From: Sphingobacterium pedocola
GTDB taxonomy: Bacteria > Bacteroidota > Bacteroidia > Sphingobacteriales > Sphingobacteriaceae
Length of the DNA: 64,000 bases
Reading direction: 5' to 3'
NCBI RefSeq assembly: GCF_015209965.1
Contig: NZ_MU158693.1
Coordinates: forward strand, 1 to 64,000
Shown piece after piece: positions 9,107 through 16,786 of this stretch. The notes beneath the pieces were generated by a model, which saw nothing but the letters and a program-made list of their open reading frames with translations, was not told the origin of the DNA and did not search any database. The first letter of the stretch is position 1. Every line of letters begins with the position of its first letter. The position numbers were made by a program, and so were the translations under genes.

Positions 9107-9430
9107 CTAAGGACCATCATTATTGGTCTGGCTATTGTCTTTTGTCGCCATGCGATGCTTTTTAATCGTTTCCAATACTTCATCGGCCAGATAGAAATCC
9201 GTTGAATTGAGCTCATAGGTTTTGAAAAGCTTTTTCATCTGGAAGAATTTAGTATTTCCGCTTTTAAACAGTTCTTTGAGATCCATATTATCCATGAGCA
9301 TTTTTTTAAGCATTTCTTTATCTACGGGGATCTTCATCGAAACTAATTTAGCAATGAGGTTATTTTGTTTTTTGGTAAGTTTGATGTTCTTTTTCTGTTG
9401 TTCAATTAAAATTTGTAGTAAGTTTTCCAT
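9107..9430 (-). CDS. Hypothetical protein, coiled coil plus possible winged-helix DNA-binding segment
   Basis: A 107-residue, Lys-rich protein. The N-terminal 30 residues (LLQILIEQQKKNIKLTKK) form a probable coiled coil. The C-terminal half (about 55-95: FKSGNTKFFQMKKLFKTYE, DFYLADEVLETIKKH) has the spacing seen in small excisionase/HTH_17-type proteins of Bacteroidetes, but the similarity is weak and unverified. It stands alone between two minus-strand operons, 199 bp after the RteC-like gene. Unrecognised family. Confidence 0.6.
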   Translation of the reverse strand: MENLLQILIEQQKKNIKLTKKQNNLIAKLVSMKIPVDKEMLKKMLMDNMDLKELFKSGNTKFFQMKKLFKTYELNSTDFYLADEVLETIKKHRMATKDNSQTNNDGP

Positions 9431-9629
9431 GTAGTTTTACATTGTGCTTCTTCTTTATCCAGGCCTCAGATGCACGTATTACTACTTCTGCACGGGCCCG
9501 GTCGCCTCATTTATTGCGAAACCAGTCCGGCCGATACGAATTCTATCGAAAAACACATGCAAACCCTCCTAACGAAGCGGTTAAAAAATTGGTTAGCTAT
9601 CTTATCCCTGTAAAGTCGGGAGTCAGCCT

Positions 9630-10229
9630 TTAAGATCCGGCACCTCCCTTCGCGTTGATCTGTTCGAGCCTACGTAACATCCCTCTTATTGGCTTTTCTA
9701 GACGTTCAAAACTTTTGTCCGTCATCGCGCTGTATTTACGACGCAAGCTCGCCGCAGAAATGTTGATCTGTCCCTGACTCGAAAAATACAGACTCACCCT
9801 ATTAAATGCTGCCCCCAGCTGGTCAACCTCTATCAGGTCAACTTCCTGCATGAGCCGTAAAAGCATAAGCATTTCATCGACTGTGAGGTTAAACCTGACT
9901 TTGTCTTCGACATGTGATACCAACCAATGCTCCAGACAAGTTTGGTAAAACCGGAACAGATCATCCAGAAACATGGCGAGCGCACCCGCATCCAATTTTT
10001 CCTTCTCCATGTAGATCTCCAACAGTTCACGGCGAAAGCTAAGCTGCTGCACCGTGTCAGCCATTGCTGAAGTGCAGGCTATAAATGCTGTTTCGACCTG
10101 CTGTTGCAACCTTAGCAGTTCGTCTTTTTCCAGCTTTACTCCCTCTGCCCCCTCCCGGGCCTTGTCCTGTAGACCAAAAATAAGCTGCCGCAGTCGCGTC
10201 AGTTCGGTTTGCCACTGCTGCCCTGTCAT
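9630..10229 (-). CDS. All-helical protein, RteC-like C-terminus (weak)
   Basis: Last gene of a four-gene operon; its start overlaps the LytTR regulator stop by 4 bp (10226-10229). The 199 residues are nearly all helical, with no signal peptide. The C-terminal 90 residues (VDEMLMLLRLMQEVDLIE, INISAASLRRKYSAMT, LEKPIRGMLRRLEQI) follow the pattern of the RteC C-terminal region known from Bacteroides conjugative-transposon regulation. The similarity is read by eye and may only reflect a shared helical plan. A cytosolic partner of the two-component pair is the contextual guess. Confidence 0.7.
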   Translation of the reverse strand: MTGQQWQTELTRLRQLIFGLQDKAREGAEGVKLEKDELLRLQQQVETAFIACTSAMADTVQQLSFRRELLEIYMEKEKLDAGALAMFLDDLFRFYQTCLEHWLVSHVEDKVRFNLTVDEMLMLLRLMQEVDLIEVDQLGAAFNRVSLYFSSQGQINISAASLRRKYSAMTDKSFERLEKPIRGMLRRLEQINAKGGAGS

Positions 10230-10954
10230 GTGTCTTTGCCAAAAACGTGTGCTAATACAGCGGGTTTAAACGTGTTGGACACCTTCAACTCCTCGTGGTT
10301 GCCGCGGAGCTGGAGATACTGCCCTTGAATACCGCGGATACGATTACGGGCTACAATCCCCGACTGCGAAATTTGTATGAAACGGTGGGGCGACAGCACC
10401 TCCAGAAACCAAATTATCGGTCTACTGGTCGGTATAATTTCATCACCGAGGTAGACGCGTACTTCCCGGTTGGTACTCAACACATAATCAATTTCCACCT
10501 CGTAACACATCTTGTAAGCACCTTTCTTTACCTGTAGGCTAATCACGTCGTCGACACTGTCAACGCGTACTCTGGTACTGTTCGGATTACATTTTCTGTC
10601 GTAGCGTTCCATTGCACTATCAAAACGGGGCTGTAAAACGGGCTTGTTCAGGTAGTCCACTGCTTCAATATCGAACATATTAGACCCTATTTTATCATCT
10701 GCCGAACAGAAGATCACGGCGATATCCGGTGGTATTTTGGATTTAAAGGTAATACCGTCTATTTCGGGCATATGCACATCCAGAAAAATAAGATCTATTT
10801 TTTCCGTGGTCAGTACCGCCAACGCTTCGAATGCACTGGTTGTCGCCAGCACGATTTCGACGTTTGCATGCTCCAGTATCCGGGTTTTGAGGACATCTAT
10901 TGCCGCTGACTCATCGTCCAGGATAACACATCTGATTGTATTTTTCTTATTCAT
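10226..10954 (-). CDS. LytTR-family response regulator
   Basis: DNA-binding partner of the kinase encoded 4 bp upstream. It is 242 residues: receiver domain 1-125 with acidic pair Asp13/Asp14, phospho-acceptor Asp59 (IFLDVHMPEIDG) and conserved Lys104 (YLNKPV), then a LytTR domain about 140-235 (YVLSTNREVRVYL, FIQISQSGIVARNRI). LytTR proteins bind direct repeats through beta strands and commonly regulate secreted-product or cell-envelope genes. The target is probably the operon itself or neighbours. Confidence 0.93.
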   Translation of the reverse strand: MNKKNTIRCVILDDESAAIDVLKTRILEHANVEIVLATTSAFEALAVLTTEKIDLIFLDVHMPEIDGITFKSKIPPDIAVIFCSADDKIGSNMFDIEAVDYLNKPVLQPRFDSAMERYDRKCNPNSTRVRVDSVDDVISLQVKKGAYKMCYEVEIDYVLSTNREVRVYLGDEIIPTSRPIIWFLEVLSPHRFIQISQSGIVARNRIRGIQGQYLQLRGNHEELKVSNTFKPAVLAHVFGKDT

Positions 10955-10958
10955 ATTG

Positions 10959-12050
10959 TTATTGTTTTATTGTCATTTCAACATGGAAGTACGTTCCATT
11001 ATTGTGGTACGTTAAGTTGCCCCGTTCACCGAAGACAAACTTCAACCGTTTTTCAATATTCTTCAGACCCGATCCGAGCGAATCTGCTTTTTTATCCCCT
11101 TGTCTAACCTTATTCCGACAGATCAACGAGACCCTGTCTTCGCCCAGTTTTACCACAATGTACAAGGGGCTGTCTGGATCATTCAGGTAGCCGTGTTTAT
11201 ACGCGTTCTTGACCAGTGCGATCATGGCCATTGGCAGCACCCGTTGCCCAGAGCAAGAGCCGATAACCTTGAACGAAACGTGCACCTGATTTCGGAAGCG
11301 CCACTGCTGCATCTCTATAAAGCGCTGTAAAAAATGCAGCTCCCGATCAATCACCACTGTACCACGGGAACTGGTTAAGCAGTACCGCAGCAGTTCGGCC
11401 GTTGTCCCCACGACATGGGCCAGTTCCTTGGATAAATGTTGCACATCGGCATATATGCTATTTACCATATTGAAGGTAAAGTGTGGATATACTTCGTTGA
11501 CCAGCGCCTTATACTCCAGCTCATTGCTCCGTTCCTTCAGGATATCATATTCCTTCACAGCGGCGTTCAATTTGCCATCCGTCTTTCTGTACCGCAGCAG
11601 GAAAACAACTAAGAAACTGCTTAACACGAACACTTTAAGACGTGACCAGATCCGGAATGTGAAAGCCAAATCAAATTTTTGCCATTCTTCGGTGATAGAC
11701 AATCCGATCGCGGGTAAGAAACGGTGCAGGATTAAAAAGGAAAAGGGAACCAGCATCAGGACAAATACGCTAATTATGGACAATGCTTCGTACCATCTGC
11801 GCCGGTAAAGCAATACCTCACAGATGAAGAAGAGCCCATACCAGCAGATTCCCGTGAAGCCCACTACGAAGGGTACGGCCCATAAAGACTGCTCCGGGTA
11901 CTGGATCCATGTACCTATCCAGACCGTTAACATTATTATCGTCCATGCTACAGTATGGCCTAACCACAGCGATCTCATTTCCCATAGGTTATGAATCGCT
12001 TGTAATGGTCGCCAGCCATTGTTGCCTAAGCCGTTTAAATAATTTTTCAT
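10959..12050 (-). CDS. LytS/YpdA-type sensor histidine kinase
   Basis: Membrane sensor with four predicted membrane helices (about 30-50, 58-80, 90-108, 138-152), a linker coiled coil, the His_kinase motif YPHFTFNMVNSI with His190, and an ATPase domain with N-box LVKNAYKHG and a glycine loop SLGSGLKNIEKRL. In the usual family motif the residue after HF is Leu; here it is Thr. The frame from 12050 overlaps the upstream gene by 62 bp; Met24 (11981) would start just after that gene's stop and is a reasonable alternative. No separate sensory domain is visible, so the signal may be sensed in the membrane. Confidence 0.92.
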   Translation of the reverse strand: MKNYLNGLGNNGWRPLQAIHNLWEMRSLWLGHTVAWTIIMLTVWIGTWIQYPEQSLWAVPFVVGFTGICWYGLFFICEVLLYRRRWYEALSIISVFVLMLVPFSFLILHRFLPAIGLSITEEWQKFDLAFTFRIWSRLKVFVLSSFLVVFLLRYRKTDGKLNAAVKEYDILKERSNELEYKALVNEVYPHFTFNMVNSIYADVQHLSKELAHVVGTTAELLRYCLTSSRGTVVIDRELHFLQRFIEMQQWRFRNQVHVSFKVIGSCSGQRVLPMAMIALVKNAYKHGYLNDPDSPLYIVVKLGEDRVSLICRNKVRQGDKKADSLGSGLKNIEKRLKFVFGERGNLTYHNNGTYFHVEMTIKQ

Positions 12051-13014
12051 CTATTTTGTAACTTTTAAGTGTGTTCTTGTCCAGCACAAAATAGGATGTG
12101 CCAAAAGCCAATAGGCTACTTTTCTCGGGATCGAACTGCGGGTTCGGGTCGTTCACCCTATCCGCTTTCAACTGGAGCAGATGGTGCATACTGCCCCAGT
12201 TTTCCCAAGCCATCGGATCTTTGTTCAGTATTCCTTCAAACCAGCAAAAGAGATCCTGCATGACGGACACGGGGCTGCCATCGCCAAGTTGCGCCGCCGT
12301 CCATTTCTGCGCATGTATAGTATGCCCCGTCATTCCGTTTCGGGCCGTGAAGACGGCTATCATATCGGTCTTAAATTTTGCTGCCAGGCGCGGAAGGCCT
12401 TCCCTTATTTTGATCTTTCCAGCCATGATGGAAATGGATGGGCACTTGTGCTGTTCTGCATGCTGGATAGCCTGTATACCATCCAGGTAACTCAGGACAT
12501 GGCACCCATCCCGGAGCATACGACGCACTTTTAAGGCGGCGAGCGGATCTTCCGCATCCAGCAATTTTATTGCAAGCTGTTGGCTACGGTGTGTGCCATT
12601 CAAGCTTTGAAAGAAAGGTATCTGTTGCGTTCTTACTTTTCTGCGCACCAGCAGACAAAAGGGTATATCGTGCTTTTGCAGCAGATAGGGCAGTAGGCGG
12701 TATGAGCCGTAATGAAAAGAAGCGATGATAGATGGGCTACCCTGTCGTAGATTCGCAAGGAGCTGGTCCAGCCCGTCGACCACAAAGGGATCATCATCCA
12801 GAAAATATGACATATCCAGTGCTGCCCAATGGCTTTGAAAAAGATAATCCCGATACAGGTCTGCATGCTTTTGGTAATCCAGATGGGGCATTAGGTGGTA
12901 GAGTGCACCAGAGAACAGTCCGAATCCATTCACAAATTCTGGGTTGTTAACATAATTCGTATTTCTATGTCTTTCTTGCAATTGACAAATGGCATTAATA
13001 TACTCTTGGTTCAT
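11989..13014 (-). CDS. Lysophospholipid-acyltransferase-like (LpxL/HtrB superfamily) protein
   Basis: First gene of the LytTR operon, 341 residues. The centre resembles the LPLAT superfamily: SIIASFHYGSYRLLPYLL with HYGSY at 101-105 in the place of the H-x4-D/E motif, then CLLVRRKVRTQQIPFFQ, a GCHVLSYLDGI segment and KIREGLPRLAAKFKTDMIAVF, matching the order of strands and loops in LpxL-type enzymes. The acid of the classical HX4D motif is not obvious, so activity is uncertain. It has no hydrophobic N-terminal anchor, unlike LpxL. Placement with a membrane-sensing system suggests acylation of a lipid or peptide, but this is inference. Confidence 0.6.
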   Translation of the reverse strand: MNQEYINAICQLQERHRNTNYVNNPEFVNGFGLFSGALYHLMPHLDYQKHADLYRDYLFQSHWAALDMSYFLDDDPFVVDGLDQLLANLRQGSPSIIASFHYGSYRLLPYLLQKHDIPFCLLVRRKVRTQQIPFFQSLNGTHRSQQLAIKLLDAEDPLAALKVRRMLRDGCHVLSYLDGIQAIQHAEQHKCPSISIMAGKIKIREGLPRLAAKFKTDMIAVFTARNGMTGHTIHAQKWTAAQLGDGSPVSVMQDLFCWFEGILNKDPMAWENWGSMHHLLQLKADRVNDPNPQFDPEKSSLLAFGTSYFVLDKNTLKSYKIDEKLFKRLRQQWLATITSDS

Positions 13015-13086
13015 AAACAGTTATTGCATATCGTAATAACTCTTATGAGAAGCAGTTCTTCCTAGGTAGTCTAAATATACCCCTTT

Positions 13087-13104
13087 TTTGGCATATGCCA
13101 AAAG
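13087..13104. promoter_or_regulatory. Perfect 18-bp palindrome, candidate operator
   Basis: TTTTGGCAT/ATGCCAAAA, perfectly symmetric with no central gap, lies 73-90 bp upstream of the first gene of the LytTR operon. Its position fits an operator in that promoter. Confidence 0.6.
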
Positions 13105-13116
13105 ATAATTCCGAAA

Positions 13117-13151
13117 TAAAGGTCGCCGCAGCCTTGGCGGCCACCTTTATC
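13117..13151. repeat. Strong inverted repeat (14-bp arms, one mismatch)
   Basis: Arms ATAAAGGTCGCCGC and GCGGCCACCTTTAT with a 7-nt loop. There is no U-tract on either side, so it is more likely a protein site or structured RNA leader than a terminator. Confidence 0.6.
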
Positions 13152-13619
13152 GGACTAACCTATAGGAACGGAAAAAAGATCCGGCATGGACTTGATCCGC
13201 TGAAATATTCAGCGTATTGCACTACCAAAACATCGATAGTAGTCCATTGGATAATCTCCGCATTTACTTCATTCATAAGTATTGCAGTTATCACAATTTA
13301 CGAGGTCCTCTTTTTATACAGGTTGGACCGCTTCACCCCTTCTATGGCCATATCAGTTTTACCCGATCGTTTAAACAAATATGTTTTATCGTATTTCGTT
13401 GACCAAAAAAATCGACCCAAAGCCGGATTCTCGTTACCAAATTGGAGATTCTCGGAATATTTGAAATTTGCTTTTCTCCCATTTCCCCCATTTTGGGTGC
13501 ACAGTTTGTCAAATTTTCGAGCAGAATTGTTGGTAACTCCTCCTTTTATTCCCCCCTTTTCTCTTGACAGGCTAACTTCAGGCTATTTCTTTCGCGTGAA
13601 TAACCAACTCCTTTACGCT

Positions 13620-14615
13620 ATGAAAAAAAATTTAGACATCGACCTGCGAACCTATTTCGGAAAACAAGTATCCGTCCATCAGCTCCGCTCGGCTACACAG
13701 GGCTTGACGATCCGGCATGCCGAGCGAACGTACTATCAAACCCCAGCTGATGAAGCTATACTACAGGAGTTTGATGGACGGAGCGGCTATCTGTACAGTA
13801 TAGAACTGACGCTAACCAAAACGATGGACATCCCCATCCGTACGGAGCAACCCGATCTGCATATCCTGTACCTGATGGAAGGTGCAGGTCCTATACAGCT
13901 GATCGATGCACACAACCATATTATCTGCCGTCTAGCCACAGAGCGCTCCTGCTATCTGTATCTTCCAGCCGGCGATTACATCATTCGGGTATCCAGCGGT
14001 TGGAGCAATATATTTGGATTTTACTTTGACGGTGGGATATTTCGGGACGGCAACGACAAGGAATTCCATTTTCTGGAACAGGTACTAACCTACTACCGCA
14101 GCCGCTCACCCCAAGCTATAGCCAGTGTAGACTTTTGGGTCGGTCCACTCACGAAGGTTGCGATCATGCATTTCTGCCGCAATCTAAAGCGGGGCATATT
14201 GAGCAATGAAGATTTTATCAGCAGGAATATTTACAGGTTGATTGATATTTCGAAGAAAAAAGTAGCTATGCCAAATGGCAATGATTATCCCATGTACTAC
14301 ATCCATGCTGTACGCGAGCATCTTGTTCACGAGCTGAAGGAAGGCAACGGTATTCCTTCGCTGGAGCATATCGCTGCCGATATTCAACGCAGCGTGCGTC
14401 ATATTAACAGACTTCACAAAGAACTTTTCCAGATAACGCTACGGGAATATACCACTACAAAGATAGCTGAACTAGCGGTACCGATGTTGCAGTCTGGGAT
14501 GTCGGTAACTGCCGTCAGCAACCATTTTAATTACAGCGACTCGTCTGCTTTTGCGCGTATTATTAAATCGAAGACTGGGAAAATCCCGAGCCAGTGGGCT
14601 GAAGAAAAAAAATAG
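13620..14615 (+). CDS. AraC-family transcriptional regulator
   Basis: 331 residues from the ATG at 13620, chosen because recognisable protein begins there (KKNLDIDLRTYFGK) and a promoter-like TTGACAG...TATTTCTTTCG precedes it. An N-terminal effector-like part (about 20-140: IPIRTEQPDLHILYLMEG, YLYLPAGDYIIRVSSGW) leads to a C-terminal AraC double helix-turn-helix (about 235-331: LEHIAADIQRSVRHINRLHKELF, SVTAVSNHFNYSDSSAFARIIKSKTGKIPSQW). Two 22-bp direct repeats directly after the gene and before a small secreted-protein gene suggest that it controls the downstream genes. Confidence 0.9.
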   Translation: MKKNLDIDLRTYFGKQVSVHQLRSATQGLTIRHAERTYYQTPADEAILQEFDGRSGYLYSIELTLTKTMDIPIRTEQPDLHILYLMEGAGPIQLIDAHNHIICRLATERSCYLYLPAGDYIIRVSSGWSNIFGFYFDGGIFRDGNDKEFHFLEQVLTYYRSRSPQAIASVDFWVGPLTKVAIMHFCRNLKRGILSNEDFISRNIYRLIDISKKKVAMPNGNDYPMYYIHAVREHLVHELKEGNGIPSLEHIAADIQRSVRHINRLHKELFQITLREYTTTKIAELAVPMLQSGMSVTAVSNHFNYSDSSAFARIIKSKTGKIPSQWAEEKK

Positions 14616-14628
14616 CTCGCTATATTCT

Positions 14629-14672
14629 ATGTCCGAAAGTGTATGATGCCATGTCCGAAACGGTATGATCTT
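14629..14672 (+). promoter_or_regulatory. Two tandem 22-bp direct repeats, candidate AraC operator
   Basis: ATGTCCGAAAGTGTATGATGCC is followed directly by ATGTCCGAAACGGTATGATCTT. The period is two helical turns, typical for AraC-type tandem sites, between the regulator and the small exported genes. The ATGTCCG core recurs as an inverted repeat in the redoxin/SusCD promoter region (21504-21523). Confidence 0.6.
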
Positions 14673-14724
14673 TCACAATTATAGGCTCTACCTTTGAATT
14701 GTAAACATCAACGATAAGAAAGAA

Positions 14725-14877
14725 ATGATCGAACAGAAACATATAATAAAAAGACATACATCGATACATCGATGGCACAAGTTCGCACTGTTCACGATCA
14801 TTTTGATCTTTGGGCTTCCAGGAAGCCGATCGATCACGTACCAGACTATCTCTGCAATACCACAGAGGCTAAATTGA
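14725..14877 (+). CDS. Short single-membrane-helix peptide (50 aa), unknown
   Basis: ATG at 14725 is preceded by AAGAAAGAA. The 50-residue product has a basic His/Arg-rich N-terminus (about 1-19) and one hydrophobic segment (FALFTIILIFGLPG, about 20-33). No known family. It lies 43 bp before the small exported protein gene and downstream of the tandem repeats, so it could be a leader or membrane peptide of that unit. It could also be a chance frame; there is no homology to lean on. Confidence 0.4.
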   Translation: MIEQKHIIKRHTSIHRWHKFALFTIILIFGLPGSRSITYQTISAIPQRLN

Positions 14878-14920
14878 GGTATGCAACAATAAATAATTTT
14901 TACCGCTTAAATTTATCGTT

Positions 14921-15325
14921 ATGAAAACGAAAATCGCAAATAGCCTACGGGCATTATCAGTATTATTTTTTATGGGTTTATTCTTCACCGCGCAAGCCGG
15001 CGAAATAGATCCACCGAAGAAATCAACAAAAGAAGTCACGGAGGTAAAAAATGATAAGGGTGTATCGACAAAGATAGTGCTGAAAGCACAAACTTCTTAT
15101 AAATGGTTTCAAATATCAGGGACGTATGATCTTAGCGATCCTGTAATGCAGTCTGACGCTATTTATCTAGGAGAAGGAACAACTCCTCCTCTGGGAGAAA
15201 ACTGTGGGACTGACAACGCGCATCAATGTGTTTCGGGATTTGCCTCCAATCAGGTGAACCCTTCGACAAATCAGCTAATAAACGATGATCAAGCTCCTCA
15301 GGCAACTCCTCGCACAAAAGACTAG
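14921..15325 (+). CDS. Small exported Cys-containing protein, DUF6520-like
   Basis: 134 residues: signal peptide 1-26 (LSVLFFMGLFFTAQAGE, cleavage near AQA), then a mature domain with YKWFQISGTYDLSDP and two cysteines spaced C-GTDNAHQ-C near 94-102, and a Pro/Asn/Gln-rich tail. The architecture (short secreted protein with a late Cys pair) resembles DUF6520, a Bacteroidetes family of unknown role; this assignment is by eye. It is followed by a terminator and lies tail-to-tail with the SusD gene of the redoxin operon. Co-regulation with that operon through ATGTCCG sites is suggested. Confidence 0.7.
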   Translation: MKTKIANSLRALSVLFFMGLFFTAQAGEIDPPKKSTKEVTEVKNDKGVSTKIVLKAQTSYKWFQISGTYDLSDPVMQSDAIYLGEGTTPPLGENCGTDNAHQCVSGFASNQVNPSTNQLINDDQAPQATPRTKD

Positions 15326-15362
15326 GAATCAGGTTACATTTAAAATTGACAATAGAGAAGAG

Positions 15363-15393
15363 AGAGAACTGGCATGTGGAATGCCAGTTCTCT
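15363..15393 (+). terminator. Rho-independent terminator of the small exported protein gene
   Basis: Perfect 13-bp stem AGAGAACTGGCAT/ATGCCAGTTCTCT with a 5-nt loop (GTGGA), ending in TTTTTT. It lies between the convergent 134-aa gene and the SusD gene. Confidence 0.93.
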
Positions 15394-15399
15394 TTTTTA

Positions 15400-16776
15400 T
15401 TATTCCATATAGCCTGGATTCTGCTTTAAATTGGGATTGGCATTCAATTCGTTTAATGGAATAGGAAAAATCAGCGCTGTGTTACTCCATTCAGGTTTTA
15501 AGTCGCCCAATACAGATTCAGATAGATTTAACCGCTTCAGATCAAACCAACGATTTCCCCACTCACAGAAAAGCTCTCTCCTCCTCTCCTCAATTATCTC
15601 CTGGACTACGACATTCTTATCATCTTCTTCAATTTCCAGTAGATCTGCCTTTGCCCGGACAAGGTTCAAGTCAGCGCATGCTGTTTCGAGGTTATTCAAC
15701 CCCGCCGATGCCTCAGCACGTATCAGATACTGCTCCGCAATCCGAAGGACAGTGGAATGTTCCTTTATTACGGTACCCGACAGTCGATTTCTATACTTAC
15801 TGGGATAACGATACTGCTGGCCCTCGATCGTCACAGTACCGATCCACTGCTCCTTGCGTAGGTCATCAGCCGCAAAAGAGTCATAAAGTTGTGATCGGAC
15901 TACGAATTTGGGCATAGTCTGTGCTGTTCCGGGCACAAAATGGAAACCCTCATGTGTCTGGCGCTCCGGAATTACAGGAAGGAGTTTCCAGATTGTCTCC
16001 CTGCTGTCCGCAACAAACGTATTCATCGGTGTTTCCAAATGGTATCTGGTCGATCGGATTACCTCATCTGCTTCGACAAAAGCCAGATCATATCTTTTAT
16101 TATACAGGTATACCTTGGCCAATAACGCGGTCGCCGCGTCGTAGTTTCCTCGGTCGTTACGGACAGGAATATTTTTAAGCGCACTTTTAGCATACTTGAG
16201 ATCGTCCTCTATTTGCAGGAAGACATCATCAGCCGTCGAGTTATTCAGGGATCGATTAACCGAATAATCAGTAGATATCGTGAGCGGTATATTCTCAAAG
16301 AGATTGACTAGATTAAACAGATAAAATGCCCGCAATAGTCGAGCTTCGCCCACGAGGGCATCTTTTGCTGCCGAATTGATACCCTTGCTGGCTGTTATAC
16401 CCTCAATACAGGAATTCGCACGGTAGATGTATTCATATGCACGAGTCCACAATGCATAATTGCTTGCATTAAGGACTGTGACTCCGTTAGTAAGATATTC
16501 TTCGAGATTCGCGTCGACGGCAGCGAGGGTCAGTTCGTCAGCAGCGAGACCCAGGTTTGCCGTCAAGGCCCCACTACCAAAGCTCAATCCATTTTCACTC
16601 ATAGCGTATATGTATAGACCAGTCAACGCTTGCGCCGCACTCGTACTATCATTGAATATGGTGGCTGAGGTAAGCTCATTACTGGGTGGATCAATACTTA
16701 AAAATTCTTTGCAGGACATAATACCGGAGGAAAAAAAAGCAATCAGGTATATCTTTATAATTATTAATGTTCTCAT
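15400..16776 (-). CDS. SusD/RagB-family nutrient-binding lipoprotein
   Basis: 458 residues, surface lipoprotein with lipobox GIMSC (Cys22) and SusD motifs: EARLLRAFYLFNLVNLFENIPL (about 150-170), RIAEQYLIRAEASAGLN near 350, and the C-terminal EERRRELFCEWGNRWFDLKRL and FPIPLNELNANPNLKQNPGY. It is the last gene of the operon redoxin-SusC-SusD, 10 bp after SusC. It presumably captures the substrate for the adjacent transporter. Confidence 0.96.
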   Translation of the reverse strand: MRTLIIIKIYLIAFFSSGIMSCKEFLSIDPPSNELTSATIFNDSTSAAQALTGLYIYAMSENGLSFGSGALTANLGLAADELTLAAVDANLEEYLTNGVTVLNASNYALWTRAYEYIYRANSCIEGITASKGINSAAKDALVGEARLLRAFYLFNLVNLFENIPLTISTDYSVNRSLNNSTADDVFLQIEDDLKYAKSALKNIPVRNDRGNYDAATALLAKVYLYNKRYDLAFVEADEVIRSTRYHLETPMNTFVADSRETIWKLLPVIPERQTHEGFHFVPGTAQTMPKFVVRSQLYDSFAADDLRKEQWIGTVTIEGQQYRYPSKYRNRLSGTVIKEHSTVLRIAEQYLIRAEASAGLNNLETACADLNLVRAKADLLEIEEDDKNVVVQEIIEERRRELFCEWGNRWFDLKRLNLSESVLGDLKPEWSNTALIFPIPLNELNANPNLKQNPGYME

Positions 16777-16786
16777 GATTTAAAGC

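Larger units (their letters stand above)
13015..13619. other. Divergent 605-bp spacer with palindrome and strong hairpin
   Basis: Separates the LytTR operon (minus) from the AraC gene (plus). A plus-strand frame continues upstream of the AraC start to 13095, but its product is Phe/Pro/Ser-rich and unlike any AraC N-terminus, so I treat it as non-coding. It contains a perfect palindrome (13087-13104) and a 14-bp-arm hairpin (13117-13151). Confidence 0.6.

Noticed and set aside
9442-9633. 63-codon plus-strand frame between operons
   Set aside because: Composition is not protein-like (Ser/Arg/Pro-rich, no strands or helices) and there is no ribosome site.
13095-13619. N-terminal extension of the AraC frame to 506 residues
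   Set aside because: The extension is rich in Phe, Pro and Ser, unlike any AraC N-terminus, and overlaps palindromic promoter elements; the family sequence starts at 13620.
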